This document shows positions 20,488 through 29,300 of a stretch of DNA of 64,000 bases, piece after piece. How positions within the stretch are numbered: the first letter of the stretch is position 1; every line of letters starts with the position of its first letter. The DNA is from Dawidia soli (GTDB taxonomy: Bacteria > Bacteroidota > Bacteroidia > Cytophagales > Cyclobacteriaceae): positions 62,001 through 126,000 of the forward strand of contig NZ_JAHESC010000006.1 in the NCBI RefSeq assembly GCF_018598185.1. Direction: 5' to 3'. Both the position numbers and the translations under genes were made by a program. The notes beneath the pieces are model-generated. The model was not told where the DNA came from and did not search any database. It was given only the letters and a program-made list of their open reading frames with translations.

Positions 20488-21294
20488 ATGAGCAAGGATG
20501 GTGATGAGGAGCGTCTTCCCCAGGTGCTTTATTCCTGTAATACCGATATCAAGCGTGAGAGTGAGAAGTTCCTTTCGCAGCATGCTTTTACCCATATATT
20601 CGAGGGCAGTCTTGCGATCGATACGGGGGCTGACAGGCAAACGTATCAGGCGGGTGATACGCTGCTGGTGAAGCGAAACCAGCTGGTGCGGTCGGTGAAG
20701 TATCCCGGTGCGAGCGGGCAGATGCGGAGCATTACGGTGTTCTTCAGCCAGGAGCGGCTGCGTGACTTTGCTTTGACGGATGTGCCCAAGGCCGTCAATC
20801 CTTATACCGGCAAGTCCATCGTTCAGCTGCGTCGTGATCCGTTGTATGCGGCGTATGCTGCTTCGCTGGTTCCTTATGAAAGTAATGCCAGCCAATCGTT
20901 GGAGGCGATCACGGTCTTAAAGACCCATGAGGCGGTGCTTTTGCTGGTGCAGCTGGATCCGGCGGTGAAGCAGATGTTGTTTGACTTCAGCGAGCCGGGC
21001 AAGATCGACCTGGAGGCGTATATGAAACAGCACTTTACTTTCAACGTGGAGCTTAAGCGTTTTGCTTATCTCACCGGGCGGAGTGTTGCAACCTTCAAGC
21101 GTGATTTTGAAAAGGTGTTCCACATGTCGCCGAGCCGCTGGCTGTTGCAGAAGCGGCTGCAGGAGGCACACTACCAGATCAAGGAGAAGGGTCGCCGGCC
21201 GTCGGATGTTTACCTGGAAGTGGGCTTTGAAGATCTGTCGCACTTTTCCTTTGCTTTTAAGAAAACCTATGGCGTGGCGCCTTCGCTGGTGTAG
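20488..21294 (+). CDS. AraC-family transcriptional regulator
   Basis: A 268-residue regulator with an N-terminal cupin-like sensing domain (YQAGDTLLVKRNQLV is typical of the strand pair) and a C-terminal AraC double helix-turn-helix domain from about residue 165 (LKRFAYLTGRSVATFKRDFEKVFHMSPSRWL, then EVGFEDLSHFSFAFKKTYG). This architecture resembles ExsA-like AraC proteins of Bacteroidota. Its effector and targets are unknown. The NAD-binding gene starts about 35 bp downstream and is a likely cotranscribed partner. Confidence 0.88.
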   Translation: MSKDGDEERLPQVLYSCNTDIKRESEKFLSQHAFTHIFEGSLAIDTGADRQTYQAGDTLLVKRNQLVRSVKYPGASGQMRSITVFFSQERLRDFALTDVPKAVNPYTGKSIVQLRRDPLYAAYAASLVPYESNASQSLEAITVLKTHEAVLLLVQLDPAVKQMLFDFSEPGKIDLEAYMKQHFTFNVELKRFAYLTGRSVATFKRDFEKVFHMSPSRWLLQKRLQEAHYQIKEKGRRPSDVYLEVGFEDLSHFSFAFKKTYGVAPSLV

Positions 21295-21328
21295 CGGCTA
21301 TCTCATTATTAAATCCCGTATCGATCCT

Positions 21329-22006
21329 ATGACAACTGTATCCAACTTGCGTGTAATAATAACCGGTGCTACCGGCATGGTGGGGGAAGGGGTATTGCAT
21401 GAATGTCTGCGTAACCCGCATGTCGAAGCGGTGCTCGTGATCAACCGGAAGCCTTGTGGTGTTACGCATTCCAAGCTGCGCGAGATCGTTCACCGTGACT
21501 TTTATGACCTGTCGCCGATACAGGATCAGCTCGTGGGGTATGATGCGTGCTATTTCTGTTTGGGTGTTTCGGTGGTTGGGCTTTCCGAGGCGGAGTATTT
21601 CAAGATCACCCATACGCTGACGCTACACGTTGCCGGTGTTCTCAGCGCGGGTAACCCGCAGATGACGTTCTGTTATGTGTCGGGTGCGAGTACGGACAGC
21701 ACGGAGCAGGGGCGCGTGATGTGGGCGCGGATCAAAGGCAAGACTGAGAACGATCTGATGAAGCTTCCGTTCCGGCAGGTGTTTGCGTACCGGCCTGGCT
21801 TTATGAAACCGGATAGGGGAGCGAAGAATGTTCTGACGCTTTACAAATTTATCGGCTGGATGTATCCCATCGGTCGTGCGTTGTTTCCCAAGGCTTTTAT
21901 TACCCTGCGCGAGCTTGGTCTTTCGATGATCGACGTTACCCGGTATGGGTACAATAAAAAAATACTCGAGGTGTCAGACATCGTGGCTACCGCGGGCCGG
22001 CGATAG
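21329..22006 (+). CDS. NAD(P)-binding epimerase-like protein (atypical SDR)
   Basis: A 225-residue Rossmann-fold protein. The dinucleotide-binding motif GATGMVG is at about residues 13-19 (RVIITGATGMVGEGVLHECL). It lacks a clear YxxxK active site: the region CYVSGASTDSTEQGRVMWARIKGKTE places a serine-rich strand end before ARIKGK. It therefore fits the short atypical SDR or NmrA-like group. An in-frame extension upstream overlaps the AraC gene; the ATG at 21329 gives the normal Rossmann start. Probably transcribed with araC. Function unknown. Confidence 0.75.
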   Translation: MTTVSNLRVIITGATGMVGEGVLHECLRNPHVEAVLVINRKPCGVTHSKLREIVHRDFYDLSPIQDQLVGYDACYFCLGVSVVGLSEAEYFKITHTLTLHVAGVLSAGNPQMTFCYVSGASTDSTEQGRVMWARIKGKTENDLMKLPFRQVFAYRPGFMKPDRGAKNVLTLYKFIGWMYPIGRALFPKAFITLRELGLSMIDVTRYGYNKKILEVSDIVATAGRR

Positions 22007-22015
22007 ATGCGGGTG

Positions 22016-22318
22016 TCAGGCGTGCTCGTTGATGACCTGTTGCAGGAAATGTGCCGGTACGACGCCGGATTGCCGCCACACCACGTTGCCGTTCTTGAAG
22101 AGCATGAGGGTTGGCACGCTTTGCACCTGGTAGGCGGCGGCGGCCTGCGGGTTCCGGTCGATGTCGATCTTGATGATGCGGGCTTTGTCGCCTATGCGCG
22201 ATTTGAGGTCTTCGAGGATCGGGGCCATTGTTTTACAGGGGCCGCACCATTCTGCGGAGAAATCTACGAACGTGAGCTTCTCGCTGTTGACCAGGGTAGA
22301 AAAGTTTCCATGTGCCAT
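22016..22318 (-). CDS. trxA: thioredoxin
   Basis: A 100-residue cytoplasmic thioredoxin with the redox motif WCGPC (C25, C28), the upstream FVDFSAEWCGPCK strand, IDIDRNP and the cis-proline loop SVPTLMLF. No signal peptide. It reduces protein disulfides using thioredoxin reductase, which is not encoded in this window. It is convergent with the SDR gene (9 bp apart) and divergent from the Crp-like regulator. Confidence 0.93.
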   Translation of the reverse strand: MAHGNFSTLVNSEKLTFVDFSAEWCGPCKTMAPILEDLKSRIGDKARIIKIDIDRNPQAAAAYQVQSVPTLMLFKNGNVVWRQSGVVPAHFLQQVINEHA

Positions 22319-22403
22319 ATGCGTAAAACGCCGGGTGGGGTCTGCCGGTTCAGAATTTAGTCATTAAATTGGACAGCGCGAGAATCGATCCCGCGTTGAA
22401 CGC

Positions 22404-22991
22404 ATGACACTGCCTGACGACCATCCCCTGAAGCAAGCCCTCCAGACGCATGTTGCCCTGCCGGAGGAAGACTGGACACTGATGGCTGCGATCTGGACGC
22501 GTACCACGGCCCGTCGCAAGGAGATCATCACCCGCGCGGGCGATGTGGAGCGCTATCTGTATTTTGTAGAGGAGGGTGTGCAACGGGTGTTCTATACCGA
22601 CGAGCAGGCGCGGGAGGCGACGATCGTTTTTACCTATGCGCCTTCGTTTGGCGGTGTGCTGGATTCGCTGCTGATGCAGCGTCCGTCGCGGTATTTTTAT
22701 GAGACGCTGACGCCGTCGGTGTTCCTCCGGACGCCTTTTGCCGAGATGCAGCGGCTGATGGACACCCGTCCTGCTATTTCGGCCATGGTACGGTTGAGCC
22801 TGAACGTGACACTTTCGGGGGTGCTGGAGCGGCTGGTGGAACTGCAGTGCTTTTCGTCGGAGGATAAGTTCAAGCGGTTGTTGCAACGCAGCCCGCATAT
22901 CTTACAGTTGGTGCCGCACAAGTACCTGGCCAACTACCTGGGCATCGATGCCACCAACTTCAGCAAGTTTATGAACCGTGTGCGGATCTGA
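22404..22991 (+). CDS. Crp/Fnr-family cyclic-nucleotide-binding-type regulator
   Basis: A 195-residue regulator with an N-terminal cNMP-binding-type beta roll (RRKEIITRAGDVERYLYFVEEGVQRVFYTDEQ split by loops) and a C-terminal helical region (LQLVPHKYLANYLGIDATNFSKFMNRV) that matches the compact helix-turn-helix of Bacteroidota Crp-like proteins. No Fnr cysteines are present. The ligand is unknown; many relatives lack the residues for cAMP. It may regulate the downstream DinB gene (71 bp away). Confidence 0.8.
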   Translation: MTLPDDHPLKQALQTHVALPEEDWTLMAAIWTRTTARRKEIITRAGDVERYLYFVEEGVQRVFYTDEQAREATIVFTYAPSFGGVLDSLLMQRPSRYFYETLTPSVFLRTPFAEMQRLMDTRPAISAMVRLSLNVTLSGVLERLVELQCFSSEDKFKRLLQRSPHILQLVPHKYLANYLGIDATNFSKFMNRVRI

Positions 22992-23062
22992 AAATCCTGG
23001 TATTTACCAACAATTCCATCCGGTTGCCGGCGCATCTTTGTGCCGTTCAAATTTTCGAGTAC

Positions 23063-23650
23063 ATGAAATCCGTAGACAAACACGTGTGGCTGGACGGCCT
23101 GGAGGCCGGCGTCGAGCGACATCTGCAGAACGCTGTTTATCATTTTCAGAATCAGGACAGCGTGGTGTTGCTGAAGCCGTCTGTGACGGGTGGCTGGAGC
23201 ATTGCACAATGCCTGGAGCACCTGAATCGCTATGGTCATTTCTATTTGCCGGCGATCGACCGGGCGTTGGAGCGTCACGAAGGGCAACGCGATGCGCCGG
23301 CATTTACCAGCACGTGGCTGGGCCGTTACTTTACCCGTATGATGCAGCCGGAGACCGGCACGCGTAAGATCAAGGCCATGAAGGCCTATGCTCCACCGCC
23401 CGACCTGGATGCGCATGCTATCGTAGCCGAGTTCATTCATCAGCAAGAGACGCTGCTGACGCTGCTCGCGCGGGCGCGCCGGGCCGACCTGACGGCTACG
23501 CGTGTACCGATTTCCATTGCGTCTTTTATCCGGCTGCGGTTGGGCGATGTGTTTGCGTTCCTGATCGCCCACGACGAACGGCATGTGCAGCAGGCGCTGC
23601 GCAATCTGCCCGTAGCACACGCCGGGTTTGCCGTGCAGGCACCCCGTTAA
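23063..23650 (+). CDS. DinB-family protein
   Basis: A 195-residue four-helix-bundle protein of the DinB/YfiT-like superfamily. Visible family features are WSIAQCLEHLNRYGHFYLPAI with the first metal-ligand histidine and FLIAHDERHVQQALRNL with the C-terminal histidines. Members bind divalent metal and include thiol-dependent transferases, but most are uncharacterised. I chose the ATG at 23063 (MKSVDKHVWLDGL) over one 39 bp upstream because the extra residues add nothing domain-like. It overlaps the convergent SMR gene by 4 bp. Confidence 0.78.
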   Translation: MKSVDKHVWLDGLEAGVERHLQNAVYHFQNQDSVVLLKPSVTGGWSIAQCLEHLNRYGHFYLPAIDRALERHEGQRDAPAFTSTWLGRYFTRMMQPETGTRKIKAMKAYAPPPDLDAHAIVAEFIHQQETLLTLLARARRADLTATRVPISIASFIRLRLGDVFAFLIAHDERHVQQALRNLPVAHAGFAVQAPR

Positions 23651-23976
23651 TGCGGCGACAGGGCTTTGAGTCCGACGATGGAAAGAATCAATGTTGTGAT
23701 AAAGAACAGCCGCCAGAAGCTGGCGGGCTCGTGAAAGATAAAGATCCCTACCAACACGGTACCGACGGCGCCAATGCCCGTCCATACGGCGTATGCCGTG
23801 CCGAGGGGCAATGTTTCGGTGGCGCGCATGAGCAAATACATGCTGAGCGTGAGGCACGCCAGGAAGCTGGCGTACCACCACTGGGCTGTGGTGCCGGTGG
23901 CTTCGCGCGCTTTTCCGAGCGAGGTAGCAAAGCCTACTTCCAGCAAGCCCGCCACGATAAGCAATATCCAATGCAT
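23647..23976 (-). CDS. sugE: small multidrug resistance (SMR) exporter, SugE/Gdx-like
   Basis: A 109-residue membrane protein with four helices and the SMR glutamate in the first helix (IVAGLLEVGFATSLGKA). The pattern ETLPLGTAYAVWTGIGAVGT in helix 3 and the ending IVGLKALSP match the SugE/Gdx subgroup, whose known members export guanidinium or quaternary ammonium compounds by proton antiport. It is a single gene, so probably an antiparallel homodimer. No guanidine riboswitch fold was recognised upstream. Confidence 0.85.
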   Translation of the reverse strand: MHWILLIVAGLLEVGFATSLGKAREATGTTAQWWYASFLACLTLSMYLLMRATETLPLGTAYAVWTGIGAVGTVLVGIFIFHEPASFWRLFFITTLILSIVGLKALSPH

Positions 23977-23996
23977 AGCGATCTGTTTGTCGATGG

Positions 23997-24004
23997 CAAA
24001 GCTA
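23997..24004 (-). promoter_or_regulatory. -7 box for the SMR exporter
   Basis: On the minus strand this reads TAGCTTTG, a full match to TAnnTTTG, 20 bp before the SMR start codon. A matching -33 TTG is not obvious. Confidence 0.4.
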
Positions 24005-24082
24005 CGGTTTTGAACCGTCGTATGCCAGTGCAGGCAAAGCTCACATTTCCTATGTGCGTTCCGCACACTGCCGGCTGAATAA

Positions 24083-24123
24083 CCATTCAATAAATGCCTG
24101 TTGCCATTCAATAACTACATTTC
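24083..24123 (+). promoter_or_regulatory. 41-bp twin-box element upstream of chitinase operon
   Basis: Two direct repeats, CCATTCAATAAATGC (from 24083) and CCATTCAATAACTAC (from 24104), lie exactly 21 bp apart, about 94 bp before the chitinase start. An element of the same layout with 32 of 41 identical bases occurs at 31148-31188 before the GH16 gene, while the flanks do not match. A 21-bp period (two helical turns) fits a dimeric or AraC-type regulator. Confidence 0.7.
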
Positions 24124-24216
24124 AGGACGCCTGTGTTCATGGCGAACTTGCCTGCCGCAAGGCACCCGATGCCTGTTCGCATGTACTCTATTTTTCAAAC
24201 CATACACAACAAACAG

Positions 24217-26373
24217 ATGAACACAATTTCTACAAAACTCCCCAAGGTAGTGTTGCGCCTGGCGGCGGTGGTATGCCTGCTTGGCATCCTGTTGCCGGCG
24301 TTACCGGCCCAGGCTCAATTGGGCAACCGCGTCGTGGTTGGCTACTTCCACAACTGGAACAATGCTTCTGCTCCCTACATTCGCTTGCGTGACGTGAACT
24401 CCAAGTATAACGTCATCAACATTGCGTTTGCCGTACCGGTTGCTCCCGGCGACATGACCATGCACTTTGAACCGCTGCAACAGTCGAAGGCGGAGTTTAT
24501 TGCCGACATCCGCGCGTTGCAGGCGCAGGGACGTCGCGTACAGATCTCGATCGGCGGTGCCGATGCACCTGTCGAGCTGCACACGGCGGCCGACCGCACG
24601 AAGTTTGTAAACTCGATGAAGTCGATCATCACCGAATACGGGTTTGACGGTTATGACATCGACCTCGAAGGCACGTCGGTGATCCTGAATCCCGGTGATA
24701 CCGATTTTAAAAATCCCACGACGCCGAAGATCAGCAACCTGATCGCCGCTTCGCGTGAGCTGGTCACCTACTTCCGCGGCCAGGGTAAGAATTTCTGGCT
24801 GACGTCGGCTCCGGAAACGCAGTATGTGCAAGGCGGCTACGGCTTCTATGGTACGGCGTTTGGCGGCTACCTGCCGGTGCTGCACGGTCTGCGCGACCTG
24901 CTCACGTTTGTACACGTGCAGTATTATAACACGGGTTCGCAGGTGGCGCTCGACGAGAAGATCTATAACCAGGGTACGGCCGACTTTATCGTGGCCATGA
25001 CGGACATGCTGCTGAAGGGCTTCCCGGTAGGGCGTAATGCGGCCAATGTCTTCCCGGCGTTACGCGAAGACCAGGTAGCATTCGGTTTACCGGCTACCGG
25101 CACGGGCGCTGCGCCCGCGGGTGGTTATGTTGCTCCTGCACAAGTACACCAGGCGTTGAACTACCTGATCAAAGGTATTTCGTATGGCAGCGCGTATGTT
25201 ACCAACCGTACCTATCCGAACCTGCGGGGGATCATGACCTGGTCGGTCAACTGGGATAAGACACAGGGCGATGCTTTTGTGAACAATCACTATGCGTACT
25301 TCAGCAGCCTGGGCGGCGGCAACAATGCTCCTACGGTGAGCCTCTCGTCGCCGGCCAATGGTGCAACGTTTACGGCACCCGCTACGGTTTCGCTGTCGGC
25401 CAATGCGTCGGACAGCGACGGCTCGGTAACGAAGGTGGCGTTCTTCCAGAACGGCACGTTGCTGGGCGAAGACTCTTCCGCACCGTATGCGTTTACCTGG
25501 AACAACGTCGGCGCGGGCAGCTATACGCTGACGGCTGTCGCTACGGACAACCAGGGCGCGACGACAACCTCTTCATCGGTATCTATTACGGCGACAGCCG
25601 GCGGCAATACACCGCCGGTAGTAAGCCTGACCTCGCCGACGAGTGGCGCGACGTTTACGGCACCCGCTTCTGTGACGATCGCAGCAAACGCCAGCGACGC
25701 CAATGGCTCGGTCAGTAAAGTAGAGTTCTTCCAGGGCAGCACAAAGCTGGGCGAAGATACGTCGTCTCCTTATAGCTATACCTGGACCGGTGTGACGGCG
25801 GGTACTTATAGCATTACGGCCCGCGCAACGGATAATCAAAATGCCTCGACGACATCGTCGGCTGTAAGCATTACGGTGTCCAATCCCACGGGCGGTTGCA
25901 ATGCCCCGCAATATGTAGAGAACGGCGGTTATGTGGCCGGCAGCCAGGTGCAAAATGCCGGTGGCGTGTATCAGTGCCGTGAGTGGCCGTACTCCGGCTG
26001 GTGTAACGGTGCTGCGTGGGCGTATGGTCCCGGTACCGGTACGTACTGGCAGGATGCGTGGGTGTTTGTTTCCGCCTGTGGTGCTTCGACCGCGGCTGTA
26101 CAGGCCCGTGCAGCAGCGGCTGAAAGCGTGGCGGTATATCCCAACCCGGGGGTTACCGGTCGTACGGCTACTGTTACGTTTGGCCTGGGTACATCGCCCA
26201 GTGTTGCAACCGTGGAGGTTAAGACGCTGGATGGCGCAGGTGTTTACAGCCGGCAATATACTCCGACCGGCCCGACGCTGGACATAGAGATCCCCGCTTT
26301 GCCGGCCGGCTTATACCTGATCCGTCTGCAGCACGGCGCGAAGAGCACGACACAACGCTACCTGGTTAAGTAA
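24217..26373 (+). CDS. secreted GH18 chitinase with Ig-like repeats, CBM5/12 and T9SS domain
   Basis: A 718-residue secreted enzyme that should hydrolyse chitin. The signal peptide is about 1-34 (the start at 24217 gives MNTISTKLPKVVLRLAAVV; upstream codons look non-coding). A GH18 barrel (about 36-362) carries the catalytic DxxDxDxE motif as D144, D147, D149 and acid/base E151 in FDGYDIDLEG. Two Ig-like linkers follow (about 369-461 and 463-558), then a chitin-binding CBM5/12 (about 560-624, CREWPYSGWCNGAAWAYGPG) and a T9SS sorting domain (VYPNPG ... QRYLVK). It is 20 bp upstream of the larger chitinase, so the two probably form an operon. Confidence 0.92.
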   Translation: MNTISTKLPKVVLRLAAVVCLLGILLPALPAQAQLGNRVVVGYFHNWNNASAPYIRLRDVNSKYNVINIAFAVPVAPGDMTMHFEPLQQSKAEFIADIRALQAQGRRVQISIGGADAPVELHTAADRTKFVNSMKSIITEYGFDGYDIDLEGTSVILNPGDTDFKNPTTPKISNLIAASRELVTYFRGQGKNFWLTSAPETQYVQGGYGFYGTAFGGYLPVLHGLRDLLTFVHVQYYNTGSQVALDEKIYNQGTADFIVAMTDMLLKGFPVGRNAANVFPALREDQVAFGLPATGTGAAPAGGYVAPAQVHQALNYLIKGISYGSAYVTNRTYPNLRGIMTWSVNWDKTQGDAFVNNHYAYFSSLGGGNNAPTVSLSSPANGATFTAPATVSLSANASDSDGSVTKVAFFQNGTLLGEDSSAPYAFTWNNVGAGSYTLTAVATDNQGATTTSSSVSITATAGGNTPPVVSLTSPTSGATFTAPASVTIAANASDANGSVSKVEFFQGSTKLGEDTSSPYSYTWTGVTAGTYSITARATDNQNASTTSSAVSITVSNPTGGCNAPQYVENGGYVAGSQVQNAGGVYQCREWPYSGWCNGAAWAYGPGTGTYWQDAWVFVSACGASTAAVQARAAAAESVAVYPNPGVTGRTATVTFGLGTSPSVATVEVKTLDGAGVYSRQYTPTGPTLDIEIPALPAGLYLIRLQHGAKSTTQRYLVK

Positions 26374-26393
26374 CGATCTATTCTATTACGTTC

Positions 26394-29300
26394 ATGATAA
26401 GATACTATACTCCGGCCGCGGGCCGGATGGCATACCGGCGATGGTTCGCGGTATTGTTACTGATCTTTTGCATTACGGCCGCGCAGGCTTCGTCCCGGGT
26501 TGATCGGGATGAGACGTGCGTTGCCTGTACCGATCCTGTGTGGACGGCGACCAATGTTTATACCGGCGGGGCGCGTGTTTCGTTGAATAATAAAATATAC
26601 GAAGCCCGCTGGTGGACACAGGGAGAGAACCCCGAAACGCGCAGCGGCGAGTGGGATGTGTGGCGTTATATCGGCCCGTGTGACGGCGGTGGTACGAACG
26701 TCAACCCCACGGTGTCGCTGACGGCCCCGGCCAACGGCGCGTCTTTTGCCGCTCCTGCCAGCATTACGCTGACGGCGACGGCGAGCGATGCCGATGGCAC
26801 CGTGGCGAAGGTGGGCTTCTACGCGGGCTCTACGCTACTGGGCGAAGATACTTCGACACCTTATAGCTATACCTGGACGGGTGTGGGAAGCGGTACGTAT
26901 AGCCTCACGGCCCGTGCTACGGACAACGCCGGTGGTACCGCTACGACGGCCGCGGTGAGCATTACCGTGACGGGTGCTACCAATGCCAGCCCCGTGGCAA
27001 CGCTCACAGCGCCGGCCAACGGCGCAACGTTTACGGCTCCCGCCAGCATTACGCTGACGGCCACCGCGAGCGATGCCGATGGCACGGTGACGAAGGTTGG
27101 ATTCTTCAACGGCACGACATTGCTGGGCGAAGACACGTCCGCGCCCTATAGCTATGCCTGGGCCAGTGTGCCGGCGGGTTCCTATACCCTGCGGGCGGTG
27201 GCTACGGATAATGCCGGGGCTACGGGTACTTCGGCCACGGCCTCGGTTACTGTAAACGGTAACACCGGGGGTGGTTGTACCGTACCGGCCTATGTAAATG
27301 GATCAGCGTATAACACGGGTGACGAGGTTCAATACAATAATAAGAAATATAAGTGCGAGGTGGGTGGATGGTGCTCACTCGGCGGCGCGTACGAGCCGGG
27401 TATCGGCTGGGCGTGGGACAACGCCTGGGAGCTCCTGGGCGACTGCACGGGAGGGAACAACGGTCCTTCTGTCAACATCACGGCGCCGACGGCCGGTACC
27501 AATTTCCCGGTAGGGCAAGCGATCACTATTGCGGTTACGGCGAGCGATGCGGACGGTACAGTAACGAAGGTCGAGTTCCTGGTGGATGGCGTGAAGATCG
27601 GCGAAGATGCTTCCGCTCCCTATAGCATTTCCTGGACGACCACACCAGGATATCACACGCTGGTCGCCCGTGCTACGGACAACAGTGGTTTTACGAAGGA
27701 GTCGGCTGCGGTGTCGATCACGGCAGGAGACGTCAACACGGGTGGATTGCCGGCGCGCATCATGAGCGGATATTGGCATAGCTGGGGTGGTGGCGTGCCG
27801 TTTGTGAAGCTGCGCGACGTATCACCCAAGTGGGATGTGATCAACATATCCTTTGTTGAACCGGTGACGGTGGGCAGCACCAACGGCCAGGTGAAGTTCG
27901 TGCTGGCCGGTGCGACGGCCGACTATACCGTCGCCAACTTCAAATCTGATATCAAGCTGTTGCAAAGCCAAGGTAAAAAGATCGTGATCTCGATCGGCGG
28001 GTATGAGGGTTACTTCTCGCTGACGACTGCTGCTGCGCGCAATACATTTGTCAGCAACATGAAGAGCATTATTGACGAATATGGCTTTGATGGTATCGAC
28101 ATCGACCTGGAGCAAAGCTCGCTGGAGCTGGAGACGGGTGATGCCGACTTCCGCAATCCTACGTCGCCGAAGGTGGTCCAGATGATCGGGGCGATCCGCG
28201 ATCTTTGCAACCACTATGGTGACGACTTTATCCTGACGTTTGCGCCGGAGGCGTTCTACCTGCAACTGGGCTACCAGTGGTATGCGGGGTTGCATTCCAG
28301 CGTAGACCGTCGTGCCGGGGTGTATATCCCGGTAATCCATGCGTTGCGTGATAAGCTCACGTACGTGCAGTCGCAGTTGTATAACCAGCCGGCGATCATG
28401 GGCCTGAACGGTACGCTGTATTCTTCGGGCAATCCGGACTATCTCGTGTCTATGACGGATATGCTGTTGAAGGGCTTTAACGTGGGTGGCAATCCCTCGT
28501 ACTTCTTCCCGCCGTTACGCCCCGACCAGGTGGTGATCGCGGTGCCGGCTTCGGCTGGTGCTGCCGGGAGCGGCCAGGTAACGAACCAACAGCTGCAGCA
28601 AGCATTCAACTATATCGTAAAGGGGCAGTCGTATGGCGGGCAGTATACCATGACGGGCACGTACCCGGCGTTGCGCGGGATCATGGCCTGGTCTATCAAC
28701 TGGGATGTTCTCCAGAACAATAATAGTTTTGTGAACAGCAACCGTACGTACCTGGATGGTCTCGGTGCGCCGGCGGCGGCCCGCGCGGCGGCGCCGATGG
28801 TTACGGCCCAGGCGGCACCGACGGTTCCGGCGGGGTGGGGTGACTTCCAGATGGGCCTGGTGAGTGACAATACCAACATCATCAATGTGCGGATGAAGAA
28901 GGCGTTGCAAGAAAATGTCAAGCTGGGGTATCGGTATGCGTATGTAAACAACGGTGTCGATCCTTCCAGCAACGCGCTGTCGTGGCTGTTTAACCAGTGG
29001 GGTACGGACTACTCGCGCAATTCGCAGGAGATGGGGCTGCGTCCGGCGTACGTCATTTATATGTTGCAGGAAGAGGGTGGCGCGGCTGCGCTGAAAAATA
29101 ACATTCGCAATGCAGACTTTATGCGTAAGTACTTCTCGAGCATCCGCACGGTGGCCGAGAAAAGCAACGGGTATAAGGCGATCTTTGTGATCGAGCCGGA
29201 TACGTGGGGTTATTTTTTACAAAATGCACTCGAGCAAGGTACCGTCTCCGACCCGCGTCAGGTGCCGGCGACGGTAAGCAACCTGGGTGCCGGTTACGAG

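Noticed and set aside
22934-23971. A 345-codon open frame opposite the DinB gene and running into the SMR gene
   Set aside because: It crosses two recognised genes and has no recognisable domain.
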